Shown here one piece after another: positions 34,764 to 46,199 of a stretch of 64,000 nt of DNA (position 1 is the stretch's first letter; the number at the start of each line of letters is the position of its first letter). Below the pieces are notes generated by a model. The model did not search any database and was not told the origin of the DNA. It was given only the letters and a program-made list of their open reading frames with translations. The DNA is from Adiantum capillus-veneris (lineage: Eukaryota > Streptophyta > Polypodiopsida > Polypodiales > Pteridaceae). Both the position numbers and the translations under genes were made by a program. The stretch lies in NCBI GenBank assembly GCA_014529385.2, contig CM043950.1, positions 67,212,935-67,276,934 on the forward strand. The letters run 5' to 3'.

Positions 34764-34990
34764 TTATTCGCCATAGTTTCTAGAGAGAGGATGCGAAAAA
34801 TACATTTTCTTAGAAGGCCCTCCAAATGACCTCCAAAATTTCCTAATGGAGGTAACAAAGGCATTTTCTAGGGGTTTTTGGTATGAACATTTGAGAGGGG
34901 TTGTGAATTGGGTAGTTTTTGCTGAGAGCATTATAGACATCATGGAATCTAGCAAACTGTAGCTAAAGAAATAGATATGGGTAGCGTTAC
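34764..34990 (-). pseudogene. Exon-like fragment, inverted paralogue of 23.1 kb
   Basis: The sequence at 34816-34848 is the exact reverse complement of 23127-23159 (33 bp), with weaker similarity for about 40 bp on both sides. The minus-strand frame reads SIRKFWRSFGGPSKK. It could be a shared exon or a terminal repeat of a larger element. Confidence 0.4.
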
Positions 34991-35022
34991 ACTCCACAAG
35001 TACACTGTTGAGCTCGTGGTAA

Positions 35023-35451
35023 ATGACCGTGGTTATGAATGTTGATGATGGGGATGCCAGCAGGGATTCTAGCTTGCACAATGCGGCAAAGTTTTCAATC
35101 CTTGGCAAATTGTCTCTACTTGAACTTGACGATGTTGGAATGGTTGTGGCACTCAACCAAGCAAAGGCATCAATGCAGTACCATGAAGCGGGTACAAAAA
35201 GGGATGCCATGCAAGCAAATTTGCTTCAAAATGAGGAGGCAATGTCAATCATAAAGAGTGTGACAATGAAAACTGCTCAAGCCAGACATCAATTGGGGGA
35301 ATTGCAATCATCTACGATGGGCAGTGCTGATGTGGAAAGGGAGAAGGCACGAGTATTCAAGCTCAAAATGACACTAGAGATGTTGCAAGCTAAGATGGAT
35401 ATGACGACTACACTGCAGAGTTACTTGAGATTACTAGGGAGATTGAGATGA
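35023..35451 (+). CDS. Predicted coiled-coil protein fragment, unknown
   Basis: 142 codons, open. The composition is coding-like and helix-rich: LHNAAKFSILGKLSLLELDDV, then heptad-like runs (NLLQNEEAMSIIKSV, EREKARVFKLKMTLEML). Not recognised. The frame seems to start earlier than the ATG used, with VNDRG before it. Similar Ala/Glu/Lys/Leu proteins occur as element ORFs and in host genes. Confidence is for a real coding past, not for function. Confidence 0.4.
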   Translation: MTVVMNVDDGDASRDSSLHNAAKFSILGKLSLLELDDVGMVVALNQAKASMQYHEAGTKRDAMQANLLQNEEAMSIIKSVTMKTAQARHQLGELQSSTMGSADVEREKARVFKLKMTLEMLQAKMDMTTTLQSYLRLLGRLR

Positions 35452-35999
35452 AGGAAGAAATTCTCCCCATAATGAATACTCATTTCAATTTTGTAAATGC
35501 CATGAAACATAGTAAAACCCCGTTCATTTGAAGGTTTCACCCCCCAAAGTGCCACCATCTAATGCAGAGATATCACAGGTGCCTCATAGTTGTAGTGCAT
35601 GGCGTGCTCATGTACGCCAAAGAGGCATTGTGGATATTCATACACCCCTCTAGACATGCTTACCACATATATTGTTTTTCTAACCTTGCTAGCAGAGAGA
35701 GAAAACGCTTGGCTGCAAGTTGTGGTTGTCTCATCCTCGATACTATCAAGGAATTAATGTTTATAGGCAGCGGGGGAGACATATCTCTTGGATGCTTAAA
35801 TTTTAGTAAGCACGTCATTTTGCTCCTTTACATATGGTATCTGAGAATGTGGATGAGAATTTGCATTGTTATTACCATTTTCCTTGGTAGCATATGGGTA
35901 GGCACCTAGCAGAGAGGTAGTTGTGTTTGTGATAGAGTTAGTCTACTACTAGTACAACTTCAAGCCTGTGCATATTTGTACGTGTCATATGAGAATCAT
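35452..35999. other. Spacer, no supported gene
   Basis: Contains a 115-codon plus-strand frame (35562-35909) without recognisable motif. Confidence 0.35.
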
Positions 36000-36720
36000 C
36001 TCAAAGGTGGCTACCTAAAACTGCATCTCCACAAGTACGAGATTCCAAGTGGTGCTTACTGGGGGCAGACATCAAATAGTGTGACAAGAGGCATAAGCAT
36101 CTTTGTACTACCTATAAGGGTGAAACAATGGTAGGTGGGCTATCAAGAAACGTACCCTTAGGTCTATTCTTATTTCCTGTGGGTTGGAGTGTGCATAGAA
36201 GGGTAGCCACCATGTTAGACAATAGCTATGGTACCTATTTCTTAATGGCTGGATGTTTTCCTCCAAAATAATTATGGTACCTCTTATACGTTTTGTAACA
36301 ATGTGGTTGGCTAGGTGGCACCATGTATAGGTGGTCTAGACTAGGTATTATCTAGGTAGGTCTTAGATGGCAAGGTGGTAGTTGGATGGGTAGTAGGTGG
36401 CTAGCTGCTGACTAGCCACCACTAGCTACTCAGAGCTAGCTAGTGACTAGCTATTGTTGAGTGGTAGCTACCTAGCCACCACTCAGCACTACCTAGTCAC
36501 AAATGTTGACTTGCTAGTTGGCTAAGTACTAGGTGGCTAGTGACTATGTGGTAACTTCGACAAAGGTGGTAGTACCTATGGTAGGTGGTGGTCCACCCCA
36601 CCCAAGTCAAAACTACCTAGTCACTAGTGTTGACTTGGTTGTTGGCTGTGTAGTAGGTGGCTAGGTGGCTAGTGGCTTATGTGGTAACTACTCCAAATGT
36701 GGTAGCAAGAATATATTAGG
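36000..36720. repeat. Short-motif array: GGTGGCTAG / CTAGCCACC
   Basis: GGTGGCTA, TAGCCACC, CTAGTGACTA, GGTAGTAGGTGGCTAG and related words recur in both orientations more than a dozen times, densest at 36370-36700. Dense two-orientation short motifs of this kind are typical of subterminal regions of DNA transposons, where the element's own protein binds. A smaller array with the same words lies at 60700-60880. Confidence 0.6.
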
Positions 36721-36959
36721 TTATGCGGGAAAATCCCAATTCCTAGGTTGGACAACTTTCAACATATCATGTATAAAGTAATGAGATTTTTGTCAAAGAC
36801 ATCAATTTGCTTAAGGTCTCAATCCAATTTATGCATGTAGATTACACATTCAGAACAAAATTGGACATGAAATTTCATGGTTTCAGTCAATTGAACCATT
36901 AAGATACTAGTGGATTCCAGTTATTATCGTTGTGTATGCCTTATTGTCCTAGCTATGAT

Positions 36960-37340
36960 TTATCTCAAGGTGAAGTTTCAAGGCCCACCACTTATCCAAG
37001 CTAAGTTCAAAATGAGTACCTAAACTTATTCAAGGTCCACCACTTGTCCAGGCTAGGACCCAAATTGAGGAAAACAACCTACTTTTCTATGACATTCAAA
37101 CTCATCCAAGCAAAGTCCACTACTACTCTAGGATTTCTTCATTTGAGGCATGAATCATATAAAACATGTATCATATGATTTGGTTGCATCATAAGAGTGT
37201 TGGTTTCATGGTGCACTTATCTAAGCTACGCTCCCTTGGAGGAATATAAATCCCACCTCTTGTCCATGGGTTCCCCTAACCTATGGAGGAGTACAAATTC
37301 AACTTCTTGTCCAAGCTACACTCAAAGTGATATGTTAAAA
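36960..37340. repeat. Degenerate minisatellite with core CCACCACTTGTCCAAGCTA
   Basis: About five copies of the core near 36985, 37045, 37115, 37255 and 37300, spaced 55-75 bp. The same core recurs at 41580-43440 and 57530-58460. Confidence 0.6.
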
Positions 37341-37399
37341 TGAGTACCTACAAATATTTCTAAGTTGTTATCTATTGAAATAAATAAGGTTTCCAGTGA

Positions 37400-38842
37400 G
37401 AAAAACCCCATTCCCAAGACTAATGATCACTTTCAATTTTTATGAATATACTCAATTTGACCATTAACAAACAAAAAATTTGAATTTTATTTAAGATATC
37501 TCTTCCACTTTTCTTTTTTAGATATTTCTTGAGCTACATCAAGAAGTGTCAAGATCACATATATTACATTCTAGAATACCATGTGATACGCCACTTTATG
37601 CACATAGATGTACTCTTTGGAACATGTTCATGAGGATAAGACATTTAGGTATTCAGCTACACTTATATTAAGTCATCCTACTTTTATACATTTTATAACA
37701 ATGGGGTTTTTAAATCCACCACTTGGCCATTCTAAAATATTCAATCAATTTCATCTTACTTGTATCAATGCTATTCTATGTGTATTTACAAGAAAAAATC
37801 AATTGCTATACAAAACATTTCAATGTATTTGCAACTATAATAAATGTAAAGCTCTTGTGTTTATTAGATTGTTTTTATCATTAAACATATTTGGAAAACA
37901 CAAGTCTTAAGGAAGAAGAATTAAACTGATGTCAATAATGGATTTTATGATAAAGAGTTGCGATTTTGACATTATGTTCTAAATGAATGGGTTATGCTGC
38001 ATATTTTTCAAAATTGTATGAATGCATATGAATTCCCATGCCGATATCACAACAACATGGCATATTCTTGTATAAGTCTCCATGCTAATATGACAACAAT
38101 ATTGTTCAATGAATTTTTAAATTATTGAATGAGTATAAAAAAAGAGGTCTTCTATTGATACAACTTATATTAAGTACAAAATAATATATACCACCCATTG
38201 ACCTAGCATAAGAAGTCGTACTCATGTTTTGAAGGAAAAAGGACGTTGTTCATGTCGTACTTGTGTCTTGAAGCAAAAAGGGTTCTCTTGACTAAATACA
38301 TTTATACATTGTAAACAAAAATAGTGATAACATTCCAAACTAAAAATACAAAGAAAAATTTGTATCCTTAAATTAGAGTTCACTCCATTAATAAAGAAGT
38401 CCCCTTTCACTAGGGTGAACTTTGTGGAAACATCGAAGTTACAACAAGGCCTAAATATCTATAGTGGATCCATTTAGAGGAGATATGAGCACAATATAGA
38501 TAATTCTCTACTCAAAACAACAAGAAAAAGAGCACCCATAAGAAAGATGCACTCCATTAATAAAGAGTCCCCCAAATGTTAAGATGCACTCCATGTGAAG
38601 TACATTAGATTGAAACAAAAGTCCCCTTATAATAGGGTACACTTCAATTAGAAAAAAATAATGTGATAAATGGTTGAATGAGAGATAAATGTATAATTTA
38701 TATTCACCTTGAATAACAATTTACAATGAACCAGTTCTAGTTGATATGTGGTTTTGTGTACAATTGATATCGCTGTCACTATATTCTTGCCAAACAACTT
38801 CAACATGTGACTCTCAACACTGTCTTCTTGATAAGTAGACAT
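37400..38842. other. AT-rich spacer
   Basis: No gene supported. Repeated phrases such as CACTCCATTAATAAAGA and GTCCCCTTATAATAGGGT near 38385-38640 suggest further minisatellite decay. A 100-codon plus-strand frame (37608-37910) has no recognisable features. Confidence 0.4.
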
Positions 38843-39591
38843 TCAGACATAAGTTGTCTTAGGACCCTCTACCTTGTTCACAATTGTACTGGAAGTATAA
38901 CTCCTCTTGTTTTTTGCACACAACCATCCCAGTATCCATGGAGCTATTGTGCCTTCTAAGAAGCATTGAAGTTGTTCAAGTGTTTGTCTCCAAAACTTTG
39001 AAAATTTGAGATAAGTTCCTGGCATATTCCACATCACTCTATATGGAGTATCATCAAAAATTAATGTGTTTCTAGCATGTAGATCCTCAAACATCCCCCA
39101 AATTGAAGTCAAATTCTTATGATAAACTCTTTTATCTCCAATCATGATATTTGGATTTTGACAATGTTTATTTCTCATAAACATCTTGAACTTTGAACAA
39201 TGCCTAGGAAAGCACATCTCAAGTATATGTTGAGCTTTGGTTAGGTTATAGCAAGTATATATCCAAGGCTCAAAATAATCAAAACAAAAGTCCAAGAAAG
39301 CTTCTGCATCACAGCACACCACATGATAAACTTCATCTTTGTTGTTGACAATTTGCATGTGCTCGGCCCATGATGGAACAATATCACCGTGCCGCATTTC
39401 AAATGAATGAAGTAGTAAACCCTCTATATCTAAGATAAAAACCCTCCATTGTTGCTTCAAGGTAAGTAGTAACTGAGTAGGGGGTGGTTTATGGGTTCGA
39501 TGAGGCCCCATACAAAGTTGAATAGGAGAATTTTCTCTTTCAAATGAATTATTCCACTCTAAAAACAACATACCTCTTTCTTTTGGCTCTG
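38843..39591 (-). CDS. FCP1-like domain, second copy (downstream exon)
   Basis: Begins at an acceptor TTTCTTTCAG|AGCC (39591-39592) and stays open to 38843, about 249 codons. Motif I reads FILDIEGLLLHS, so the second acidic position of DxDxT is Glu. EPWIYTCYNL stands in the motif II region. NTLIFDDTPYRV matches the DD motif. It lies downstream of the FCP1-like domain at 40.3-41.2 kb on the same strand. With its acceptor it is best read as a later exon of the same gene, which would then hold two tandem domains. Confidence 0.65.
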
Positions 39592-40062
39592 AAAGAAACA
39601 CAAAACATTAGTTGATATTCATTTTTAAACCTTAAAACAAAATTGATGGTTTTAGCATTCAACATTTGATCACTATAGACATCCAAAAGAATCTTAGATT
39701 GGTATCACGATACTAAAAAACCATGTGATTATAAAAGTAGGGCAATTTGTCAATACATAAGTAAACTTTAAAGCTCTCCAAGTCAATTGACACAATTGGT
39801 CTAAAAACCAATGGTTCAATATCAAGAAAAACTCAAACATAGAGAATAATCTTTGTGTGAATTGTTTTAGATTGCAAAGAAACAAAATTTTGCAAATTAA
39901 CCCTTGGCTGTTCTTAGAGGTTTCCTCTTTCATCTGAATGAAATGGTCCAAATTCCCTATGAAATACTCCTTCAAAGAATAATTTAGATGAAATCTGCAA
40001 GAAACCATGATGAAGTGAGTGTTTTGAATCAAAATACAAATATCATTTGCAAAAGCATTTAT

Positions 40063-41178
40063 TTAAAATTCAACATGATTTCTAGTGAGTAGTACCTTAG
40101 TGTTTGAGAAATTGTGATCATTTAGTAGCTTCTTCACAAAAGCCTTAGTTGTTATAGTCTTAAATGATGGTGTGGCACAACCCAACTTCCTTGCTAAGGA
40201 TATTAATTGTGCTCCCTTCATCGTATCAATATTGGTTTTTTCTTTTGCCATTGTTTCTACTATTTCGTTCCTTCTAATCTCCTTTTCCCTGCTTGGATTA
40301 GTTGACTCCTCCTGCTTGCCAAAAAGGTCTCCTAACTTCTCAAACATATATTTGTAGCTTATTTGTGGTTATCTCCTTTTGCAACCATCTTGAGTTTTGA
40401 TCTTTCCAATAGTCCATGAGACCTTTGTATTCATTGTCATCGGAAATTGGGGCTTGTCTATAACCATTAGAGTCAATGAACTCACGCACGTCTTTGCTCT
40501 TGTCAAGTTGCAACAAGTATGGGAGCAACTCTTCTATGAGAACATTACTAACCATATTTTCTTCATCAAACTTTGAAGGAAATATGCAATTATTTGTAGG
40601 TGAAACACAACATTTGTATGGAGAGTCATCAATAAGAATTGTGATGCATGGATCACATTCAAAGCATGCATATATTTTTGCCATGTCTTAAACATATCTG
40701 GAACTTAAGGATTGTCTGGTCTAAATAGTTGCACGCCTTCGGGAACATAGCAAGATTCTTGAGACCAAACTACAAAAAATGGCAATATCTCATGTGTAGT
40801 GCTTTGAAGTGTTCTCAACCTCTGGTAAACATTAGCTTCTCTAGATGTTGACCAAATCGCAACATTGAATCTCTTTAATATGGTCTTTAAAAAAGTGGAT
40901 GCACCCTACCGTAACACAATATGCCTTTGTAAATCATATTGAATAGATTCATGAATAGATGATGGTTGTTGACTTCATTTCAATAGTAGAACATTCAAGT
41001 CCAATATTACTGTCAACATGGATCTGCTAGGATTTGATGAAACCAAATATGTTGCATCGACAATACTCTCTTGCACATCTTTTATAGATTGAAAATTTCC
41101 CCCCATGGCTTCCTTCGATGAAAGATGTAGCAAAGAGGCCTCAGGTATTTTCATTTGAGTATCAGTAATCGGATTCAA
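40063..41178 (-). pseudogene. FCP1-like domain, third copy, plus C-terminal extension
   Basis: From ATG 41178 the frame reaches MLTVILDLNVLLLK (motif I, Asn at the second acidic position), then TAG-type stops interrupt it. The frame then reads FNVAIWSTSREANVY and FFVVWSQESCYVPEG. A single-base shift near 40690 leads to CITILIDDSPYKCC (DD motif) and IEELLPYLLQL. A second shift at 40345 leads to a Lys/Glu-rich tail (MFEKLGDLFGKQEE, then KGAQLISLARKLG). Three stops and two shifts make it a pseudogene. Confidence 0.7.
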
Positions 41179-41579
41179 TTCTTCAAGCGAGACCTTTGTG
41201 GATACATATAGAAGGATCCCATAATTTGCTATTGGATTGAAGCATTCCTTATCTATCCCACCCTCAATCGCCGGATCTAAGCAAAGAACAATGAAAGATC
41301 ACACAATAGCCTCCTAGAAGATGACATATTAACAAGCAAGATATTTTGACATGATTATTAATATCCACATAATCATCAGTTTTTCTCAAACATTACTGCT
41401 CCATGTCTGTTATGCAAGTAAAAAAATACTTAGAGGGTAAAATATCCAAAATCTAAGTATTTTAATTTTGTTACTTACGTACTTGAAAAATACTAAGGCT
41501 ATAACCTTAGTAGATCCTACATATTTGTAACACTATCCATTCAATCAATACTATTAAATAAGTTTTGTAAGGATGGGAT
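41179..41579. other. Spacer upstream of the FCP1-like gene
   Basis: No gene seen. Upstream exons or the promoter of the FCP1-like gene would be here. Nothing recognisable. Confidence 0.3.
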
Positions 41580-43440
41580 GCACCACTTGGCCAATCTAGA
41601 CTAGTTCTTGGAGGCGAGAAAGAAAATTCGCAATCCACAATCACGCCACCTTAAGCAAGTTTTGGAAGGGAAATCTCATCATCCTCTATTTAGTGCTTGG
41701 AGTTTTCAAAAAATATTTAAGAAGGTTTGTCCATCCAAGATCCACCACTTGGTCATTCTAAACATAGTACAAAAGGGGAAATGCATCCTAAATCCACCAT
41801 CTTCTCATTATATATAGTTTGTGAAATGAAGGATGCATCCTAAATAAAATCAAAGTCATTCTAATGACGTTTGGAATGGTGGTGTGCATCCTATATATTG
41901 AATCTGCAAAACAAGTTATGGAAGACTAGTACTCATCTTAGATCCACCACTTGGCCAATTTGGAAATAATGGAAGAGTAGATACTAGCTCAATCAAAGAT
42001 TCAATCATAGTTGTTGAAGTGTCCATCCGTCCAAGGTCCACCACTTGGACAACCTTAATGGCTTCTGTCAGAATGAGTGTATTATAAATCCACTACAAAC
42101 ATTTTTCACCAGTTATCACATCCTTGATCCACAATAAGTGACCATTTTAAACAACTTATAGAAGCTTTGTTGCATTTTAGATCTACCACTTGTCGGTTAT
42201 AAAAAGTTATAGAACCATATTGTTTCTTAGATGCATCACTTGGAGATTTGAAGTTCAAGTTCTTGTTGAAGAGTAAGGGAAATATTAATCCACTACCAAG
42301 CCACTTTGAGCAAGGTGTGAGAAGGAAAAGTGCATCTTGTATTTAGTGCTTGCCCTTTTGAAAACAAATAAAGGAAGGGTTGGTGCATCCAAGATCCATC
42401 ACAAGACCATTATAAACATGGTGGTGTAAGAGAAAAAATGCATCCTAGATTCACTACCTTTGCATTCCACTTGTCCAAACCAGGATCTATTGAGTATATA
42501 GAGGACCATAATATCCATCACTTGTATAATATATGCCCTATTGAAACATAGAGATCCATAAGGTTTACCACTTTTCCAAGCTATGTTCCATTCAAGCATA
42601 GAGGACCATAAGGTCCCATTCTATGCTCTATTCAAGCATAGAGAGCCATGAGATCCACCACTTGTCCAATCTATGCTCCATTCAAGCATAGAGAGCCACA
42701 AAACCCACCACTTGTCCAAGCTAAGATCGATTCAAGCATAGAAAAACACAAGGTCCATCTTTTGTCTAGTCTATGCTTTATTGAAAGGTATAGAGCCATA
42801 AGCTCCACTACTTGTCCAAGGATCTAACCCATTAAAGTATAGAAAGATACAAGGCTCACCACATGTCCAATCTCTGCTCTATTGAAAGACAAAGATCCAT
42901 AAGGTCCACCACTTGTCTAAGCTATGCTCCATCAAAGCATAGAGGACCATAAGGTCCACCAATTGTCCAATTTATGCTCTATTGAGGCATAGAGAGCCAT
43001 TAAATACAACACTTGTTCAAGCTATGATCCGTTCCACCATAGGTAGCCACAAGGTCCACCATTGAATCTAGGCTCTATTGAAGCATAGAGAACCATACTT
43101 TCTACCACTTTTCCAAGCTATGCTCCATTCAATCATAGAGGATCATTCAGGCATAATATCCACCACTTTTGCAAGCTATGATCCATTCAAGCATAGAGAA
43201 CCATACAGTCACCACCACTTGTCCAATCTATGATTTACTCATGCATAGAGATTCATGAGTTCCACCACTCGTCCAAGCTCTACTCTCTTCAATCATAGAG
43301 AGACACAACATCCACCGATCTAAGCTCTATTGAAACATATAGAGCCATAAGTTCCACCATGTGTCCAAGCTATGCTCCATTTAGAGGACCATAAGCTTTA
43401 CCGCTTGTCCAAACTATGCTCTATTGAAGCATATACAACC
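41580..43440. repeat. Minisatellite, about 56-bp units in its right half
   Basis: From 42470 to 43440 a unit containing GGTCCACCACTTGTCCAA, CTATGCTCCATTCAAGCATA and GAGGACCATAAGG recurs about 17 times with few-base changes. TATGCTNNATTNAAGCATA within each unit is itself a short palindrome. From 41580 to 42470 looser copies appear (CCACCACTTGGCCAATCTA). No coding frame. Confidence 0.75.
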
Positions 43441-43551
43441 AGAGTCCTACCAAACCCTGAGCGAAAACTTCCGAGCAAGTAAAAAACCGAGAAATATTCA
43501 TAAGAGGGAAGTTCATTAATAAGGAGCTATAAGGTTTCAAGTCAATATCAA

Positions 43552-43905
43552 TAATATATTGACTACTTGCATAATGCTTTCAGCATGGGATTCCAAGTCC
43601 TAGGTATGTACATGGTACAATGCTACATCTGCATGAGCTGTAACTACTATCTGCATGAATTGTTGACTACTTGCATAATGCTTTCAGCATGGATTCAAAA
43701 TCCTAGGTTTGTACATGGTACAATGCTACATCTGCATGAACTATAACTAAGCCCCCGTTATTCATACTTTTTAAGGTGATATTCTCTATAATGCTTTTAG
43801 CATGGATTCCAAATCCTAGGTTTGTACATGGTACACTGCTACATCTGCATGGACTGTAACTAAGCCCTCGTTATTCATGCTTTGTAAGGTGATATTCTCT
43901 ATCTT
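43552..43905. repeat. Three tandem copies of a 115-130-bp unit
   Basis: Copies begin near 43572, 43674 and 43790 with ATAATGCTTTCAGCATGG, followed by TCCTAGGTTTGTACATGGTA and CTACATCTGCATG. The last two also share a GTTATTCATACTTTTTAAGG-like tail. Confidence 0.75.
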
Positions 43906-44097
43906 CTTTCCAAAGACCATATGGTATTGTTGATCCTCTTAGAATTGCAATCCTTAGGTCTCATTTTTCTCCTACTATGCAACATTAGAATTACGTCCCC
44001 TAACTTAATTGAGATAGGTTCAAATAGACACGCCAAAAGAGAAGCATACTCATTTGTAGTTTTGTTGGCCCTACTTGTGTGTGAGGCCTCTGTCAGC

Positions 44098-44402
44098 AGA
44101 GCAATGGGTCATACTTGGCGAGCTGGTGTGGGACTCCTCCCTATTTTGGCGTATGCTACAAATTCCTGCTGCCTCAAGAAACCATCAAATGAGCCCTGTG
44201 AGAACAAGTTCCGGGGCATCCTCAGCAAGACATGGAGTGGGTCAGATGATGTGTCACCATGCAGATGGTGTGGCGGAGCAATTCCTCTCTCGGGTGTACC
44301 TCTTATGTCTGTCTTGATAACACCACCTTTATCATGTGAAGCTACAAGAATCCAGGCAACATTGGGGCGAGGAACAATTTTGAGGGTTTTCTCTTTATAA
44401 TG
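44098..44402 (-). CDS. Open frame without Met, possibly an exon of unknown gene
   Basis: Between in-frame stops the minus strand stays open for about 100 codons. It reads IVPRPNVAWILVASHDKGG, TDIRGTPERGIAPPHH, SSDPLHVLLRMPRNLF and FDGFLRQQEFVAYAKIG. GC content is higher than in the surroundings. The plus strand is open too (43921-44400), but its translation is Cys/Leu-rich and less protein-like. I recognise neither. Confidence 0.35.
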
Positions 44403-44517
44403 TCAACCCCTATTGTCCTTAGGTTTTTTCCCTCTCCTAATTGAGACTAGAAAGAGAGAAAGATTTTGGCAATTGACGAGCTCATCGTTACAATGTAACG
44501 TCTTTTCTTTTTGTTAT

Positions 44518-44518
<1 letters not shown>

Positions 44519-44579
<61 letters not shown>

Positions 44580-44628
44580 CACACACACACACAAACACAC
44601 AACATGCCAACGTGAATCTCTTCCCCCC

Positions 44629-44659
<31 letters not shown>

Positions 44660-44691
44660 ACACACACACACAACAACACGCCAACGTGCGT

Positions 44692-44772
<81 letters not shown>
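44519..44772. repeat. Compound microsatellite (TC)n-(CA)n-(C)n-(CA)n-(GA)n
   Basis: TC at 44519-44580, CA at 44580-44600, C run at 44625-44645, CA at 44645-44672 and GA at 44696-44772. Two copies of the phrase ACACGCCAACGTG or CATGCCAACGTG flank the C run. Confidence 0.9.
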
Positions 44773-44774
<2 letters not shown>

Positions 44775-44797
44775 TTTTAGAGAAGACGAGAGAAGCC

Positions 44798-44857
44798 ATG
44801 GTAGATTTGGTGGATCTTGACGAGTTCTACATGCGATATTATGTGGGGCAGAAGGGC
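44798..44857 (+). pseudogene. Mago nashi N-terminal fragment
   Basis: ATG at 44798 opens MVDLVDLDEFYMRYYVGQKG. Mago nashi, the exon junction complex subunit that pairs with Y14, starts with a near-identical EFYLRYYVGHKG block followed by the sequence around GHEFLEFEF. Here the match ends after GQKG and the frame runs into AT-rich DNA and a stop near 44897. The break coincides with an inverted-repeat sequence starting at 44861, so a small insertion may have cut the gene, or this is a captured scrap. No downstream Mago sequence was found in the window. Confidence 0.6.
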
Positions 44858-44860
44858 CTT

Positions 44861-45219
44861 TCAAAGTTTTTAAAATTCCCAAAATACCCTTGGTTGTAAA
44901 TTAAATATTTGCAAAAATAAAAAAAGTTGTAGCTTTTCATGAGAAGACTAATTGTCTATCAATACAAGATGCTAAAAGTAAAAATTGAGTTGGTTATATA
45001 GGTTTTGGAGATGAATTGCTTCATTATTTTTGGACATAATTGCTTTTTGTTGTGAGGTAATTTGCTACTAAGGCAATTTGTCACTGAGGTAATTTGTGAC
45101 AAATTACATTCTAAACACTCAAAAACGGGTTTCAATTGTCAATGCGGAATAAAGATTAGAAAATCTTGAACGATCCAACAAAAATAGATACCAGGGTTTT
45201 GGGAATTTTTAAAATTTGA
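44861..45219. repeat. AT-rich inverted-repeat element (MITE-like)
   Basis: TTTTAAAATTCCCAAAATACC within 44861-44893 is largely the inverse of 45191-45219 (CCAGGGTTTTGGGAATTTTT). The body between holds only AT-rich DNA with a short repeat (GGTAATTTGTGAC / AGGCAATTTGTCAC). No target duplication was confirmed. Confidence 0.4.
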
Positions 45220-45584
45220 GGGGTATTTTGGAAATTTCTTTGAATTAGAGGGGTAGATAATTTTCCCCTTTTTTCGTGTTTCTCTCTCTCTCTCTCTCTC
45301 TCTTTTCTTAAAAAAATCACCTATTGAACTTGAACAATATAAAGTAAATAGCAACCAACATGGGGAAGGCTCACAACCAGATTGTAACACCCTTCACTCC
45401 AAAAATCTGGGCCAAGACACCCAAAACCTTTGCCTGAGCAATTGAACAATGTCTACATTTGACACGGACAATAGAACTTCAAATACAAGATCTTTGCTGC
45501 TTCTCAGGTTTTTTGATGCAAGAATCAATACCAGGGAAATAAACAACTTGCATATAAATAACAAATGACATTTATACTCTGAAT

Positions 45585-46189
45585 TTATTGCCTTGGGCAC
45601 TCTTTGAAATAAGAAATGTCTCTATTAGCACACAGCTGTATACTTGCATCATCAGCGAGCTCGGCTTCCGTCTTTCCTTGATAATTCGGAGGGCTAGGTG
45701 ATGCTCCATAGCTGAAAAGCACCTCAACTACATCTCCATGGTTACCATGATGTAGAGGTGCATCTCCATCAATGTCGATCGTCTCTAGCTGAAGTCTCTT
45801 AACCTTTTGCTCATCCCCTTGTGCAGCTGTTAGCAGGGCCTTCACAATCTCCACATACCCTCCAGCACATGCATCATGCAAGGGTATAGCTCCATCCTCG
45901 TCCTTCACATCAATTGACGCCCCAGCCTCTAGTAAGATCTGAACACAGTGGGGTATGACCATAGAGGCATGCTAAATGCACGGCAGTCTTCAGCAACATC
46001 ATTCACACTCACGCATAGCTCACCTCGAGCTTGAGAGAGCTCATGAGCGTTGCTAAGCTCTGCTGCCATAAGCATGTTGTTGAGATCGGAAGGGCGATCA
46101 AAAGTCTGTTCTTCCTCAAAATAATCATCGTCCTCCTCCTCTATTGAAACTGGCACCACCATACTACGCTCGGGCCTGTAAATGAGCAT
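45585..46189 (-). pseudogene. Ankyrin-repeat protein, frameshifted
   Basis: The N-terminal frame (start 46189 or the internal Met at 46162) reads MVVPVSIEEEDDDYFEEEQ and PSDLNNMLMAAELSNA. A second frame (45962-45585) carries ankyrin repeats: CVQILLEAGASIDVKDEDGAIPLHDACAGGYVEIVKALL-type sequence, then a repeat with APLHHGNHGDVVEVLFSYGA. Between them a third frame encodes AVHLACLYGHTP, so two indels near 45960-46000 have broken one repeat. Ankyrin repeats mediate protein contacts; this type is a small acidic cytosolic or nuclear protein. The GC-rich stretch 46200-46340 upstream fits its 5' region. Confidence 0.75.
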
Positions 46190-46199
46190 CTATTCGTAA

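Noticed and set aside
41580-43440. Regularly spaced repeats resembling a CRISPR array
   Set aside because: Units are degenerate, nearly contiguous and without unique spacers. The context is plant nuclear DNA. It is a minisatellite.
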